Assembly: GCA_949299185.1 (NCBI GenBank)
Contig: CASFZR010000007.1
Location: 28,834-92,833, forward strand
From: an uncultured Spirochaetales bacterium
GTDB lineage: Bacteria; Spirochaetota; Spirochaetia; Sphaerochaetales; Sphaerochaetaceae
Length of the DNA: 64,000 bases
Direction: 5' to 3'
The notes beneath the pieces are model-generated. The model was not told the origin of the DNA and did no database searches. It saw only the letters and a list, made by a program, of their open reading frames with translations. A program made the position numbers and the translations under genes. Numbering within the stretch: position 1 is the first letter of the stretch; every line of letters starts with the position of its first letter. Shown piece by piece: positions 54,263 to 63,693 of this stretch.

Positions 54263-54733
54263 ATGGCCATGAAGACGAACGCAATGAGGATCCTGGAATC
54301 CCTCTCCATACCATATACGGTGCATACCTATCAGTTCGACGAGGACCATCTCGACGCGATACATGCGGCAAGGAACGCGGGCCTCGATCCAGAACGCGTG
54401 TTCAAGACGATAGTCATGCGCAACTCAGACAACCAGATCTTCGTCTTCTGCCTACCCGCGGAGTTCGAGATATCGATGAAGAAGGCCAGGGCGCTGACGG
54501 GGAGCAAGGATATCGACCTGATAAGGCAGACAGAGATGCTGTCCCTTACAGGATACATACGGGGAGGATGCTCACCGCTAGGGATGAAGAAGCACTATCC
54601 TACGTTCATAGAGGAGACCGCGCTCCTAGAGGAGACGATCTTCGTCAGCGGAGGACAGAGAGGCGTACAGCTTGAAGTGAGGCCTGAAGACCTGCAGAGG
54701 GCCGCAGAGGCACGCTTCGCCGACTTCACCTGA
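54263..54733 (+). CDS. ybaK: Cys-tRNA(Pro) deacylase, YbaK family
   Basis: 156 residues. YbaK/EbsC fold with VFKTIVMRNSDNQIFVFCLP (about residues 45-64, Lys near 47 being the conserved catalytic residue), SMKKARALTG, LSLTGYIRGGCSPLG and the C-terminal SGGQRGVQLEVRPEDL. Hydrolyses Cys mischarged on tRNA-Pro; a tRNA-Pro gene happens to lie 0.6 kb on. An ATG two codons later is a possible start. The 3' end overlaps the convergent nitroreductase gene by eight bases. Confidence 0.9.
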   Translation: MAMKTNAMRILESLSIPYTVHTYQFDEDHLDAIHAARNAGLDPERVFKTIVMRNSDNQIFVFCLPAEFEISMKKARALTGSKDIDLIRQTEMLSLTGYIRGGCSPLGMKKHYPTFIEETALLEETIFVSGGQRGVQLEVRPEDLQRAAEARFADFT

Positions 54734-55247
54734 CGTATCTTACCCTGCCCTCCTTGCGAGGCTTCACAGGAGCCTCCTCAATGGCATAGCCGAGGATGCA
54801 GTGACCTACTCCCCTCCAATCCCCATCGATTCCCCAACGTCTCAGGAATCCCTTTCCTTCCTCTGAGGAGAACTCCTCATAGGCCCTGTGTATCCAGCAT
54901 GATCCGATACCTAGGGCATGAGCGGCGTTAAGCATGTTACCAATCACGAGGCTGCCATCTTCGACGCCTGTATGGGACTCTTCCTTGGCAAGCACCACGA
55001 TCACCGTGGGCGCTCCGTAGAACGGATCATGGGAGGATCCCATTATCCGAGCATTAAGCTGTGACAGCTTCCTTATCTCATCAGGATCCTGGATGACGGC
55101 CATCATCACATCCTGCCTATTCGACGCGGACGGGGCATAGAGCCCTGCCCTCACTATCTCCTTGAGTATATCATCGGGTATCTGCTCGCTTCTGTAGCTA
55201 CGGCAGCTCCGCCTCTCGATAAGGCCCTTGATAACATCGTTCATCAC
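54726..55247 (-). CDS. Nitroreductase family FMN protein
   Basis: 173 residues. IERRSCRSYRSEQIPDDIL (about residues 10-28) and LYAPSASNRQDVMMAVIQD (about 37-55) form the FMN-binding start, and HALGIGSCWIHRAYEE (about 110-125) the second conserved block. Probably an NAD(P)H-dependent reductase of nitro compounds or quinones; the true substrate is not predictable. GAGGTGAAGTG precedes the ATG, with TATCAT about 25 bases upstream. Confidence 0.88.
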   Translation of the reverse strand: MMNDVIKGLIERRSCRSYRSEQIPDDILKEIVRAGLYAPSASNRQDVMMAVIQDPDEIRKLSQLNARIMGSSHDPFYGAPTVIVVLAKEESHTGVEDGSLVIGNMLNAAHALGIGSCWIHRAYEEFSSEEGKGFLRRWGIDGDWRGVGHCILGYAIEEAPVKPRKEGRVRYVR

Positions 55248-55282
55248 TTCACCTCTTCAGTGATGATAGCACATGAAATGGA

Positions 55283-55306
55283 AAAGCCGCATCAGACGAT
55301 GCGGCT
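55283..55306 (-). terminator. Terminator after tRNA-Pro
   Basis: AGCCGCATC-gtct-GATGCGGCT followed by TTTTCC on the minus strand, a nine-base perfect stem just downstream of the tRNA. Confidence 0.88.
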
Positions 55307-55313
55307 ATCCTAG

Positions 55314-55386
55314 TCGGGCAGAGAGGATTTGAACCTCCGACCCCTTGGTCCCGAACCAAGTGCGCTAGCCCCTGCGCTACTACCCG
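55314..55386 (-). tRNA. tRNA-Pro (anticodon CGG)
   Basis: 73 bases. Acceptor CGGGTAG pairs with CTGCCCG; anticodon stem CTTGG/CCAAG holds loop TTCGGGA (anticodon CGG); T-arm GGAGGTTCAAATCCTC. Discriminator A; CCA not encoded. Confidence 0.94.
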
Positions 55387-55561
55387 AAAACAAGGCGATT
55401 ATACTTACTTGTCCGCACTGTGTCCACAACCCCGGGCCGAAACAGCTCTCATTTCCCTAGTAGTTATTCACTACTTAATACTGTATCATATGGTTAAGTA
55501 CTGTGTTATTGACACTTTAGCATTGATTCGTAAGAATAGGACCCGGTCAAAGAGGATTCAA

Positions 55562-57280
55562 ATGGCAGAACATATCTGGAACGAACTAGACAGCTTCAGG
55601 GGAAGGATCATCAAGGGCGAATGGCCCACGATCCCTCAGTTATTCATGATCTCGACCGAGAGGTTCGGAGATAACATCGCCTTCTCGGTATTCGAGCCAG
55701 ACAAGAAGGCACTGACATACAAGGAGGCCTTCCAGAAGATCATGAAGGCCGCGGCCTACCTTCAGGCTAAGGGCATAAGGAAGGGAGACAGGGTACTCCT
55801 GAACGGCAAGAACAGCCCTGAATGGGCAATAGCATATTTCGCCATACTCGCAGCCGGCGCTGTCATCGTCCCGATAGACAACCAGATGCATACCGACAGG
55901 TGCATGAGGCTCTCTGAGTACGCTAAGGTCAGGTTCGCCATCTGCGACCTCGATGTCCTGGAGAAGATGAAGGGCATCGGAGGCGCCTGGTACGATTCGC
56001 TCTATGGAGTGGCGCTGCTGAAGGGAAAGAGCGACAGCTACCAGAGGATCATGGATGTCGATACGGATCCGCTTGCGCAGCCTGTGGAGGTAAGCGAGGA
56101 TGACTATGCCGCCATACTCTTCACCTCCGGAACTACGGGAAACGAGAAGGGCGCCGTCCTCAGCCACAAGAACATCGTGAGCAATGTATATCAGGCGGCG
56201 GAGTTCGTACCGTACCTTACCGACAAGGAGGTCTTCTACGCGCTCCTTCCTCTCCATCACAGCTACTGCTGCACGACGGTGCTGCTTGAGAGCGTGAAGT
56301 TCGGAGCAGAGTGCCTCTTCGGACACGGCATCATCGTCTCCAGGATGATCAATGATATGAAGATGGGCAAGGTCACCGTATTCATGGGAATCCCGCTGCT
56401 CTACAACAAGGTCATCGCGGGCGTGATGAAGAAGCTCAAGGACAAGGGCGCCTTCACATACAACCTAGTAAAGACGCTCATGGCGATCAACGGCTGGTGC
56501 AAGAAGGCATTTGGCAAGTCACCGTTCAAGGGGTTCTTCCAGAAGAAGATCCTCAGCCAGCTCGGCCTTGATCACTCAAGGATACTCATCTGCGGAGCAG
56601 GTCCCCTCTCACCTGTGGTATTCAAGCAGTACCAGCAGCTTGGACTGGACTTCCTGCAGGGCTATGGCCTTACCGAGGCCTCCCCTGTCGTGACGCTCAA
56701 TCCGCCATCGCACTTCAAGGTCGACTCGATCGGCTGCCCGCTTCCATTCATCGATATGATCATCGCTGATAAGAACGCTGATGGCATCGGAGAGATAAGG
56801 ATCAAGGGACCGAACGTCTGTCTCGGATACCTCGATGACGAGGAGAACACCAAGGCACTCTTCGATGAGGATGGCTATATGAAGACAGGTGATCTCGGCT
56901 ACATGGACAGCGAAAGCTATGTCTACCTCAAGGGTCGCGCCAAGAACATCATCGTCACAGAGGGCGGCAAGAACGTCTTTCCTGAGGAGATCGAGGATAT
57001 GTTCCAGCTCTACGGGCAGGTCGAGCAGATCCTCATCCGCGGCTTCCAGATGAAGAAGGATGTCCCGAGTGAGTCGATAGAGGCGGTAATCTACCCGTCG
57101 CAGGACTACGCGAAGGAGAACAACCTTGATAAGGAAGGCATGAGGAAGGAGATCGAGGCGATCATCAAGGAGGTCAACAAGGACCTCGTAGGCTATAAGA
57201 AGATCGAGAAGCTGACGATCGTCGACGAGCCGATGCAGATGACGACCACCAAGAAGATAAAGAGAGCCACGGTACAGTGA
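55562..57280 (+). CDS. Long-chain fatty acid--CoA ligase (AMP-forming)
   Basis: 572 residues from the ATG at 55562 with AGAGG six bases upstream; a frame extending to 55409 begins next to the tRNA and is unlikely. AMP-binding motifs: LFTSGTTGNEKGAVLSHKN (about residues 186-204), GYGLTEASPVVTLNPP (about 368-383), MKTGDLGYMD (about 440-449), KGRAKNIIVTEGGKNVFPEE (about 459-478) and the C-terminal lysine in TTTKKIKRATVQ. Activates fatty acids for phospholipid or glycolipid synthesis. Ends in a clear terminator. Confidence 0.92.
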   Translation: MAEHIWNELDSFRGRIIKGEWPTIPQLFMISTERFGDNIAFSVFEPDKKALTYKEAFQKIMKAAAYLQAKGIRKGDRVLLNGKNSPEWAIAYFAILAAGAVIVPIDNQMHTDRCMRLSEYAKVRFAICDLDVLEKMKGIGGAWYDSLYGVALLKGKSDSYQRIMDVDTDPLAQPVEVSEDDYAAILFTSGTTGNEKGAVLSHKNIVSNVYQAAEFVPYLTDKEVFYALLPLHHSYCCTTVLLESVKFGAECLFGHGIIVSRMINDMKMGKVTVFMGIPLLYNKVIAGVMKKLKDKGAFTYNLVKTLMAINGWCKKAFGKSPFKGFFQKKILSQLGLDHSRILICGAGPLSPVVFKQYQQLGLDFLQGYGLTEASPVVTLNPPSHFKVDSIGCPLPFIDMIIADKNADGIGEIRIKGPNVCLGYLDDEENTKALFDEDGYMKTGDLGYMDSESYVYLKGRAKNIIVTEGGKNVFPEEIEDMFQLYGQVEQILIRGFQMKKDVPSESIEAVIYPSQDYAKENNLDKEGMRKEIEAIIKEVNKDLVGYKKIEKLTIVDEPMQMTTTKKIKRATVQ

Positions 57281-57286
57281 GCGATG

Positions 57287-57314
57287 AGAAAGGTCCTTCG
57301 GGGCCTTTCTTCAT
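57287..57314 (+). terminator. Rho-independent terminator
   Basis: GAAAGGTCC-ttcg-GGGCCTTTC followed by TTCATTCT; seven bases after the acyl-CoA ligase stop. Confidence 0.88.
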
Positions 57315-57332
57315 TCTAATGCTCCGATGCGC

Positions 57333-57338
57333 TACAAT
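57333..57338 (+). promoter_or_regulatory. -10 box of the mtaD operon
   Basis: TACAAT six bases before the ATG at 57345; the -35 region (TTCATT, 57310-57315) is weak and falls in the terminator tail. Confidence 0.5.
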
Positions 57339-57344
57339 AAGGCC

Positions 57345-58625
57345 ATGACGACGCTTATCAAGAACGCGCTTATCATCCCGATGACAGAGCGCGAGAAGAC
57401 GCTGGAAGCAGATATACTCATACGCGATGGAATCATCGCGGGCGTAGGTAATGAATATACCGAGGCCGATGAGATCATCGAGGCCTCAGGCATGATCGCG
57501 ATGCCCTCATTCATCAATGCGCACACACATCTGGCAATGGTCCTGATGCGCAACTACAAGGACACGGCAGAGAACCTGCAGGACTGGCTTTCCGAGATAT
57601 TCCCCATAGAGGACAAGCTGATCGATGAGGATATCTACTGGGCATCCCTCCTTGGCGCGGCAGAGCTGATAGACTCAGGCTGTACGGCCTTTGCGGATAT
57701 GTACTTCTACGCCTGGAACACGGTAAAGGCGGCAAAGCGCGCCGGTATAAGGGGTATCATCGGGCAGACGCTCTTCGGAGATGGAGAAGAGACCAGGAAG
57801 AGGCTCAGGGAGACCGTGCCTCTGATAGATGAGGCGATCGATGGCTCTGACATGTTCCGTCTCGATGCGGCCCCCCATTCAATCTACACATGCACCGCAG
57901 AGACATACGAGGAAGCCGCGCGCTGGACAGCAGAGCGAGACACGATGCTCCACACGCATCTTTCCGAGACAAGGAAGGAGGTGATGGATGCAGAGCGTGA
58001 ATTCGGCATGAGACCTGCTGAATACCTGGAGAGGCTCGGCGTGCTGTCAGTGCCATGCTATCTTGCCCATTCGGTGCATATCGATGAGGAGGAGATGGAT
58101 ATCCTCTCCTCCCATGAGAGGCTCTCGGTGGTACACTGCCCCTCATCGAACATGAAGCTGGCATCGGGAGTCGCTCCTATAAGGGAATATAGGGAGAGAG
58201 GCATAAATGCCGCGCTCGGTACCGATGGGGCCTCCTCGAACAATAACCTCTCGATGATCAAGGAGATGAACGCCGCGGCGATGCTCGCGACTGTTTCCAC
58301 GCTCACCCCATCAGCCGCGCGCCCATATGATGTGCTGGAGATGGCGACGATAAGAGGCGCAAGGGCGCTCGGGCTGGACGGGAGGATCGGAACGATAGAG
58401 ACCGGCAAGGATGCTGATATCGTGCTGATCAACGCCAGCGATGTGAATATGACGCCGATGAATGATCCGTTCTCGGCAATCATATTCTCCGCGGACAGGA
58501 AGAACATAGACACGGTGTTCTGCCGTGGACGGAAGCTTAAGGAAAAGGGACAGCTACTCACCATAGACCGTGAGGAAGCGATGAGAAAGACAATGGCATG
58601 CTGGAATGGCATCCTGAGGAGGTAA
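57345..58625 (+). CDS. mtaD: 5-methylthioadenosine/S-adenosylhomocysteine deaminase
   Basis: 426 residues, amidohydrolase fold. Metal ligands in INAHTHLAMVLMRN (about residues 55-68), HTHLSETRKE (about 203-212), HSVHID (about 240-245) and GTDGASSNNNLSMIKEMN (about 293-310); the C-terminal IETGKDADIVLINAS closes the second beta domain. Converts methylthioadenosine to methylthioinosine. First of a three-gene operon with a cupin and mtnA. The ATG at 57345 suits the -10 box; 57327 is an earlier in-frame ATG. Confidence 0.92.
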   Translation: MTTLIKNALIIPMTEREKTLEADILIRDGIIAGVGNEYTEADEIIEASGMIAMPSFINAHTHLAMVLMRNYKDTAENLQDWLSEIFPIEDKLIDEDIYWASLLGAAELIDSGCTAFADMYFYAWNTVKAAKRAGIRGIIGQTLFGDGEETRKRLRETVPLIDEAIDGSDMFRLDAAPHSIYTCTAETYEEAARWTAERDTMLHTHLSETRKEVMDAEREFGMRPAEYLERLGVLSVPCYLAHSVHIDEEEMDILSSHERLSVVHCPSSNMKLASGVAPIREYRERGINAALGTDGASSNNNLSMIKEMNAAAMLATVSTLTPSAARPYDVLEMATIRGARALGLDGRIGTIETGKDADIVLINASDVNMTPMNDPFSAIIFSADRKNIDTVFCRGRKLKEKGQLLTIDREEAMRKTMACWNGILRR

Positions 58626-58627
58626 AA

Positions 58628-58957
58628 ATGCAGAAGTTCTTTCTAGACCAGGACATCACGAAGAAGACTCTTGACGAGAAATCAGGGCGCAAGGTGCTTG
58701 CGCACGCCAAGGACCTGATGGCCTGTCATCTCTGGTTCGACAAGGGTGCTGTGGGAACGCCTCACACACACCCGCATACGCAGATAGCATACATAATCTC
58801 CGGAAAGTTCGAATTCACGGTTTCCGGGGAGACGCATACGGTAGGAGCCGGGGACAGCGTACTCATTCCTTCCGGAGAGCTTCATGGGACAGTCTGCCTA
58901 GAGAAGGGAGAGCTTATAGACATCTTCACCCCAGAACGAGAGGACTTCCTCGGATGA
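58628..58957 (+). CDS. Small cupin protein in the methylthioadenosine operon
   Basis: 109 residues from the ATG at 58628 with GAGGAGG five bases upstream. Single cupin_2 domain: first motif GTPHTHPHTQIAYIISGKFE (about residues 44-63), with Gln where the usual metal-binding Glu would be, and second motif GDSVLIPSGELHG (about 77-89). The cupin at this place could act on a later methylthio sugar phosphate; a cupin methylsulfurylase is known in the MTA-isoprenoid shunt of Rhodospirillum rubrum, but the relation here is a guess from position. Overlaps mtnA by four bases. Confidence 0.82.
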   Translation: MQKFFLDQDITKKTLDEKSGRKVLAHAKDLMACHLWFDKGAVGTPHTHPHTQIAYIISGKFEFTVSGETHTVGAGDSVLIPSGELHGTVCLEKGELIDIFTPEREDFLG

Positions 58958-59979
58958 TGAAGGATATAAAGGCGCTGGAGTTCGTGGATGGAGCCCTTCG
59001 GCTGATAGACCAGCGCCAGCTGCCTATGCATCTTGGATACTGTGAGGCAAGGAGCGAGGAGGATGTATTCCAGGCCATCCGCACCATGATAGTCCGCGGA
59101 GCCCCTGCGATAGGAGGAGCCGCGGCCTATGGCGCGTACTTCGCGCTATGCGAGGCAAAGGGGAATCCTGACTCATTCAAGGCCGGATGCGCCCATCTGA
59201 TATCGGCTAGGCCGACAGCTGTGAACCTCGAATGGAGCGTGAGGCGCATGATGAGGAAGGCTGAGGAGACGGAATATGATAAGGACGCCCTCCTAAGCGA
59301 AGCCCATCTCATCGTCAAGGAAGATGAAGAGATGAACCATCGCCTCTCTGAGATAGCGCTTCCGCTCATACGCCATGGCGATACAATCCTCACCCACTGC
59401 AATGCCGGCGCTCTCGCGACTTGCGGCTGGGGAACGGCCCTTGGAGTAATACGCACGGCCTGGGATGCCGGGCTTGATATCAAGGTCTATGCCGACGAGA
59501 CGAGGCCAAGGCTGCAAGGGGCCAGGCTCACCGCCTGGGAGCTTACCGAGGCCGGTATTCCCGTAACGCTCATTCCGGATAGCGCCGCCGCGACGCTTAT
59601 AAGGGAAGGCAGGATCGATCTCATCGTGCTAGGAGCCGACAGGATCACTGCAAACGGGGATGTGGCGAATAAGCTCGGGACATTCCCGTTATCGATAGTC
59701 GCCAAGGAATATGGCGTACCGTTCTACTCAGCGGCCCCGACCTCAACGATCGATTTCTCCATGAATGACGGTAAGGATATCCCAATAGAGGAAAGGGATC
59801 CCGATGAGGTCAGGATGATCGATGGGGTGCAGATAGCCCCGAAGGACGTACCTGTATTCAATCCGTCATTCGATGTGACGCCCCATCAGAACATAACCGG
59901 GATAATCACGGAGAAAGGCATCATCCGCCCACCATTCGACAGGAACATCGAGAGGATAAGGCAGGGAGAGACGCTGTAA
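58954..59979 (+). CDS. mtnA: S-methyl-5-thioribose-1-phosphate isomerase
   Basis: 341 residues, normal length. TMIVRGAPAIGGAAAYGAYF (about residues 46-65), THCNAGALATCGWGTALGVI (about 148-167, with the catalytic Cys), VYADETRPRLQGARLTAWEL (about 177-196) and VLGADRITANGDVANKLGTF (about 228-247, catalytic Asp) are intact. Isomerises methylthioribose-1-phosphate to methylthioribulose-1-phosphate. No nucleoside phosphorylase, MtnB or RuBisCO-like gene is in the window, so the downstream route is unknown. Last gene of its operon. Confidence 0.94.
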   Translation: MMKDIKALEFVDGALRLIDQRQLPMHLGYCEARSEEDVFQAIRTMIVRGAPAIGGAAAYGAYFALCEAKGNPDSFKAGCAHLISARPTAVNLEWSVRRMMRKAEETEYDKDALLSEAHLIVKEDEEMNHRLSEIALPLIRHGDTILTHCNAGALATCGWGTALGVIRTAWDAGLDIKVYADETRPRLQGARLTAWELTEAGIPVTLIPDSAAATLIREGRIDLIVLGADRITANGDVANKLGTFPLSIVAKEYGVPFYSAAPTSTIDFSMNDGKDIPIEERDPDEVRMIDGVQIAPKDVPVFNPSFDVTPHQNITGIITEKGIIRPPFDRNIERIRQGETL

Positions 59980-60040
59980 TAATGCCGAGCCACTGCGCAT
60001 CTGCAATGACCCGGCGAGGGGGATGGAGTAATATCAGGAT

Positions 60041-61939
60041 TCAATAGATCCTTATCTCGAATACCTTAGCTGAAGGAGACCCATTTGTAGACTCTATCCT
60101 GATCAATGCCTCATCAGCCCGCACTGAAGGTATCTTCACGATATTCAGCCTCTGATAGTTATTCCTTACTGACGTGCGGAAGACCTCCTGCCCGTCAAGG
60201 CTAAGGATTATCGTGTAGTCCTTGACAAGGTCCTTGGCAACTCCTATAGGCTCCTTATCAAGGAAGGCCTTTGATACGGATATACAGCGCTCTTCCGAAA
60301 GATCCGGATCGAATGTAAGCCGTACCTCATTCACAGTATGAGCTTCGCTAAACCTGAAGTCCAGGGCAGCCTCGCCTTCTGACAATGGTCTGGATATCCA
60401 CTCATTGCACTCGATATCCGTATTGCGGCTTATGCCGTTGATTACCTTACAGGCCTCGGCCCCTGGCTCCTCAGACGTAGCCGTCACCTTTGCTTTCCTC
60501 GCGATATCATCAGGATCCTCATTGCGTACGCCAAGGATATAGCAATCATCCTTCAGAAGGGCCTGCCGAAGCTCCTGTATATGCTTTTCTCCATACTCCT
60601 TTGGAGAAAGTCCAAGCCTTGCAGCTGCAGCAGCTGCGGTTCCCACAGCCTGACCGCCTATGGCGCAAGTGGCCATCACGCGTGTAGAGCCCATGGCAAG
60701 CTTGCTTGCGCTTATATCACGGCCGGCCATCATGAGGTTATCGAATCCCTTTGCGCAATAGCAGCCATACGGGATTCCATAGAACCCATCGAAACTCCTT
60801 ACCTTAGATGGTATCTCACCCTTCGCCGCGAATCCACCTGCGGTATGCTCATCCATCGGCCAGCCGCCATAGGCTACTCCATCTTCGAACTCCTTATTCG
60901 AGGAAATATCGTTCTCTGTAAGGATATAATCACCTACGAGCCTGCGGCTCTCACGCATCCCTGCAAGGTTGCCGACCCAGACAAGATCGTAGTTCTCCGC
61001 GCCATGATCCCCGCCGTTCTTGATATGATCCCATACTCCATAGATGGTCTTATACAGCTCCCAGCGGATCTCCTCGCTGCTCTTTATGATATCATCCCAG
61101 TCTCCGCCAAGCTCGATCCACCAGTATCCGGACTGGACATCGTATTTCTCCACGAGCTGATCACGATGATCCTCATAGTCCTCATCGGGCTTAAGCACGA
61201 CGACATCATCTGCATCATGGTACACGACGATATCCCCATGATAGCGGTGCTTGAAGAACGACTCATCGAACGTATAGGCCCAGTCAGGCTTTATAAAGCG
61301 TACCGGATGTCCCATATCACGGGCAACGAAGTATATGGTATTGCCCATCGTCTCGCCATCTGGCTTCTCCGGAGCATCCTTCTCATTGAACTCCCCCTTC
61401 TCCTCGCGTCCGATCCTGTACTCAGCACCTGCGAAGTATCCAAGGGTTCCGTTGCCGGTAGCATCGATGAAGATACCGCCTTCGATGCGATACTCAGTCT
61501 CCGTAGTCATCTGATAGCACTTCACGGCCTCGATATGCGACCCATCCGAGATGACCTCATGCATGGTCGTATTCATGAAGCAGTCAAGATTCGGCTCGGC
61601 CTTGATCATGGACCAAAGCACGCCATCCCAGATGGAGTAATTGTAGCTATCATTTAGGTACTTGTTCTCAAGCTGGGCCTCCATGAGGATGCCCGTCTCA
61701 GCCGCATTGCGCTTTCCCCAATGGCATGAGGCTCCGCTTATGTGCATCCGCGTCTCACTGCTCGCATTGCCTCCGAAAACGCTACGATCCTGTATGATCA
61801 CCGTCTTAGCACCATGGCGAGCTGCGGCTATGGCAGCGCAGAAGCCGCTCATGCCACCACCGATGACAATCACATCATACTTCCTTACTATGGCCTCATT
61901 CGTAGAGCTGCTACGCTTCTCCCTTACGTATCCTTTCAT
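60041..61939 (-). CDS. FAD-dependent oxidoreductase with C-terminal beta-sandwich
   Basis: 632 residues. Rossmann start KYDVIVIGGGMSGFCAAIAA (about residues 23-42), NASSETRMHISGASCHWGK (about 62-80), IFIDATGNGTLGYFAGAEYR and the C-terminal FAD block AMGSTRVMATCAIGGQAVG (about 410-428) mark the FAD_oxidored family. The last 130 residues (ECNEWISRPLSEGEAALDF onward) look like a discoidin/F5-8-like sandwich. These genes typically sit in sugar-use loci and act on carbohydrate derivatives. Its ATG overlaps the stop of the damaged paralogue (TGATG). Substrate unknown. Confidence 0.86.
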   Translation of the reverse strand: MKGYVREKRSSSTNEAIVRKYDVIVIGGGMSGFCAAIAAARHGAKTVIIQDRSVFGGNASSETRMHISGASCHWGKRNAAETGILMEAQLENKYLNDSYNYSIWDGVLWSMIKAEPNLDCFMNTTMHEVISDGSHIEAVKCYQMTTETEYRIEGGIFIDATGNGTLGYFAGAEYRIGREEKGEFNEKDAPEKPDGETMGNTIYFVARDMGHPVRFIKPDWAYTFDESFFKHRYHGDIVVYHDADDVVVLKPDEDYEDHRDQLVEKYDVQSGYWWIELGGDWDDIIKSSEEIRWELYKTIYGVWDHIKNGGDHGAENYDLVWVGNLAGMRESRRLVGDYILTENDISSNKEFEDGVAYGGWPMDEHTAGGFAAKGEIPSKVRSFDGFYGIPYGCYCAKGFDNLMMAGRDISASKLAMGSTRVMATCAIGGQAVGTAAAAAARLGLSPKEYGEKHIQELRQALLKDDCYILGVRNEDPDDIARKAKVTATSEEPGAEACKVINGISRNTDIECNEWISRPLSEGEAALDFRFSEAHTVNEVRLTFDPDLSEERCISVSKAFLDKEPIGVAKDLVKDYTIILSLDGQEVFRTSVRNNYQRLNIVKIPSVRADEALIRIESTNGSPSAKVFEIRIY

Positions 61940-63689
61940 CAGTATATCCTCACCTCATATACCTTAGCGGCTACATCACCGTTAGTACTAAGAATCCTGA
62001 TAATCACCTGATCAGCCTCAATCCCATCAAAGCCACATATGCTGAGACGCTGATGATTACCTTGCACAGACCTTACAGCCACTTCCTTTGAATCCCTAAG
62101 CAGCATGACCTCATAATCCTTCACAAGACTCCGAGGAACTCCGATCTCTTCCTTATCGATGAACGACTTGGCCACTGATATCGTCTTCTCCTGATTGAGA
62201 TCTGGATCGAAGGTAATCCGTACCTCATGTATGGAGCTAGGAGATGCAAGGCTGAATTCCAGCATTGCGCCGTCGCTACCAAGGGGTTCTGAAATCCACA
62301 GATTGCAATCATCGCCGACGGTTCTGGAAACCCCGTTTATCACATTCTCCGGGGGATATCCGGATACAGATGAGGAAGCCGATACACAGCTCGAACGAGC
62401 AAGATCTCCAGCATCCAAATTCTTTGCCCCAGGGATATAGCAATCGTCCCTGAGAAGCTGCTGTTGCAGCTCATCGATATGCGATACCCCTAGCTCATGA
62501 GGAGTGATATGATACCTCACAGCCAAGGCAGCCGCCGTTCCTACGGCCTGACCTCCGACAGCGCATGTCCCCATCACCCTAGTAGATCCCATCGCCTGCT
62601 TGCTGGCACTGATTATCCTGCCGCAGAAATAGAGATTGTCGACATCCTTTGAGACATAGCATCCATATGGTATCGAATAGAGACCTTCGAAGCTTCTTAC
62701 CACAGAGGGGATCTTACCTTTTGCCCGGAATCCTGCAGCTGTGTGGTTATCCATTGGCCAGCCGCCATAAGCGACCGCATCGGGGAATATCCTGTTGGAT
62801 AGGATATCATCCTCCGTAAGGACATATTCACCGATGATCCTCCTGCTCTCCCGTATTCCAGGCAGATTCCCGACCCACAGAAGCTCATAGTTCTCCGCAC
62901 CATGGTCACCGCCGTTCTTTATATGGTCCCATATGCCATACACCGTCCGGTAAAGCTCCCAGCGTATATCCTCCGAATCCTTTATGATGTCATTCCAGTC
63001 TCCGCCTAGTTCGATCCACCAGTACCCTGACTGCACATCATACTTCTCGACAAGCTCACCTTCTGCAGATTCGTAATCCTTGCCCTTCTCCATGACGACA
63101 ACATCATCGGCTCGCAATCAGGAGCGCTCTTCTCTCCATATTCGGAAGATGACTCCGTTCCGAACCTGTACTCCGCACCGGCGAAGGCCGACAGCGTTCC
63201 TAGGCCGGTCGCATCGACGAATATCTCCGCAGAAAGGCGATATGCCTGCTCTGTAGTCATCTGGTACGTCATTATGGACCGTATATGACCTTCATCGGCA
63301 TCAACGGAAACCATGGAGGTATTCATATAGCAATCAAGGTTCTCCTGGCTCAGTATCCTGGACCAGAGAACGCCATCCCAGATGGAGTAATTGTAGCTAT
63401 CATTGAGATACTTGTTCTCAAGCTCAAGCTCCATCACTATCCCTGTCTCAAGCGCGTTCTTCTTACCCCAATGGCAGGAAGCTCCACAGATATGCATGCG
63501 TATCTCGCTACTGGCATTGCCGCCGAACACGCTACGATCCTGGATTATCGCGGTACGGGCACCGGTACGCGCAGATGCGAGGGCCGCGCATATACCGCTC
63601 ATGCCGCCACCGACGACAATCACATCATATTCCTTGGATATGGAAGTACCCATATGTGGATCATGCTTCTCATGGATGAAGAATCTCAT
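61939..63689 (-). pseudogene. FAD-dependent oxidoreductase paralogue broken by an internal deletion
   Basis: Homologous to the next gene along its length but split into two frames. The 5' part (63689 to about 63115) ends after EYGEKSAPDCE; the 3' part (from about 63117) resumes at ADDVVVMEKGKDY. Compared with the intact copy about 46 codons (the TMGNTIYFVARDMGHP to VVYHD segment) are missing and the frame shifts. The remaining parts are well conserved, so the event looks recent, or it is an assembly error. It begins four bases after the ABC permease stop, so it was part of the same operon. Confidence 0.84.
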
Positions 63690-63693
63690 ATCA

